Of a stretch of DNA of 5,300 nt, positions 4,943 to 5,300 are shown piece after piece. Made by a program: the position numbers and the translations under genes. Each line of letters begins with the position of its first letter. Positions within the stretch are counted from its first letter, which is position 1. This DNA is from Caulobacterales bacterium (GTDB taxonomy: Bacteria > Pseudomonadota > Alphaproteobacteria > Caulobacterales > Caulobacteraceae). The notes below the pieces were generated by a model. The model was not told the DNA's origin and made no database searches. It worked only from the letters and a program-made list of their open reading frames with translations. The DNA lies in contig CANKEA010000108.1 in NCBI GenBank assembly GCA_947480815.1, forward strand, positions 1 through 5,300. The letters are read 5' to 3'.

Positions 4943-5300
4943 TTAGCCGCGGATACGCACGCCGATCGTGTAGTAGCGGCCGAGCGTGTCTTCCAGCGGG
5001 TTGATGAAGCCGCCCTGCAGGCCCGGCACGGTGCCGGCGCCGCCGAAGACGCCGTAGGGCGTCGGTTGCCGGTCGAACAGGTTCTGGATCGACAGGAAGA
5101 AGTTGGCGTCACCCATTTTGTAGCCGATCGTGGCGTTGGTGTAGGCAATGGTCGGCAGATCGCCGCTCACGTCGTAGACGAGCGTCGGATCGGCATTCCA
5201 CTTCATCGAGCTGAACCAACGCTCCTGCAGGTCTAGCGACCAGTCGCCGCGCTGATACTTCACGAAGCCTGCCACGCGCCACACCGGCTGGGGGGCGGCA
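4943..5300 (-). CDS. TonB-dependent outer membrane receptor, C-terminal end only
   Basis: The frame is open from the window edge to TAA at 4943-4945, giving 118 residues. The alternating strands W-R-V-A-G-F-V-K-Y, W-S-L-D-L-Q-E-R-W-F, T-N-A-T-I-G-Y and N-F-F-L-S-I-Q-N-L-F-D-R-Q-P, a loop with F-I-N-P-L, and the closing strand Y-Y-T-I-G-V-R-I-R are the last beta-strands of a TonB-dependent receptor barrel. S-I-Q-N-L-F-D is the family's near-terminal signature. Such receptors import large or scarce substrates across the outer membrane using TonB energy; in Caulobacterales and sphingomonads many take up oligosaccharides. The final residue is Gly rather than the usual aromatic residue. The gene converges on dgoA and is probably part of the same sugar-use locus, though this is inferred from position. 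The substrate cannot be told from this end. Confidence 0.9.
   Translation of the reverse strand, partial: AAPQPVWRVAGFVKYQRGDWSLDLQERWFSSMKWNADPTLVYDVSGDLPTIAYTNATIGYKMGDANFFLSIQNLFDRQPTPYGVFGGAGTVPGLQGGFINPLEDTLGRYYTIGVRIRG

Noticed and set aside
4717..5148. 143-codon open frame on the - strand
   Set aside because: It is a frame-shifted reading of the receptor gene, rich in Arg, Ser, Thr and Pro as shadow frames are.
4805..5236. 143-codon open frame on the + strand
   Set aside because: It runs antisense to the TonB-dependent receptor, whose protein sequence is clearly real; long antisense frames are normal in G+C-rich DNA.
1..5300. CRISPR arrays, tRNA or rRNA genes, insertion sequences
   Set aside because: Reading both strands I saw no regularly spaced repeats, no cloverleaf with conserved tRNA bases, no rRNA sequence and no transposase motif.

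Overview
The window is G+C-rich DNA (roughly 60% by eye). Its gene content is typical of the Caulobacterales/Sphingomonadales branch of Alphaproteobacteria: a TonB-dependent receptor of the sugar-scavenging type, a Tat-exported sugar isomerase-like protein, and a De Ley-Doudoroff kinase/aldolase pair. GANTC sites (the CcrM methylation motif) are scarce overall but cluster in one intergenic region. The genus cannot be fixed from the sequence.

Layout. (1) Positions 1-808, + strand: the 3' end of a TIM-barrel sugar phosphate isomerase/epimerase-like gene, then a small secreted protein of unknown function. (2) Positions 827-855: a strong hairpin between convergent genes. (3) Positions 859-2778, - strand: a Tat-signal isomerase/epimerase-like protein, and upstream of it a phytanoyl-CoA dioxygenase-family Fe(II)/2-oxoglutarate oxygenase. 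(4) Positions 2779-3060: a divergent control region. It holds a hairpin plus T-run and a possible short upstream ORF on the oxygenase side, and an A+T-rich core with a 12-bp palindrome, a 15-bp inverted repeat and four GANTC sites within 56 bp. (5) Positions 3061-4600, + strand: dgoK and dgoA, overlapping by 14 bp. (6) Positions 4597-4942: no intact gene; apparent remnants of a frame-broken minus-strand gene and a long inverted repeat. (7) Positions 4943-5300, - strand: the C-terminal end of a TonB-dependent receptor.

How it fits together. DgoK phosphorylates 2-keto-3-deoxygalactonate and DgoA splits the product to pyruvate and glyceraldehyde 3-phosphate, so these two complete oxidative galactose/galactonate breakdown. 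The receptor probably brings a glycan or glycoside across the outer membrane. The exported isomerase-like protein and the oxygenase probably act on the same or a related substrate. It is inference, not something the sequence shows, that all of these form one utilisation locus. The upstream galactose steps (dehydrogenase, lactonase, galactonate dehydratase) are not in the window.

The most interesting points are the GANTC/palindrome cluster in the divergent promoter region, the attenuator-like leader of the oxygenase gene, the exported 'sugar phosphate' isomerase whose substrate is unlikely to be phosphorylated, and the decayed gene beside the receptor. I found no clearly new multi-gene system.
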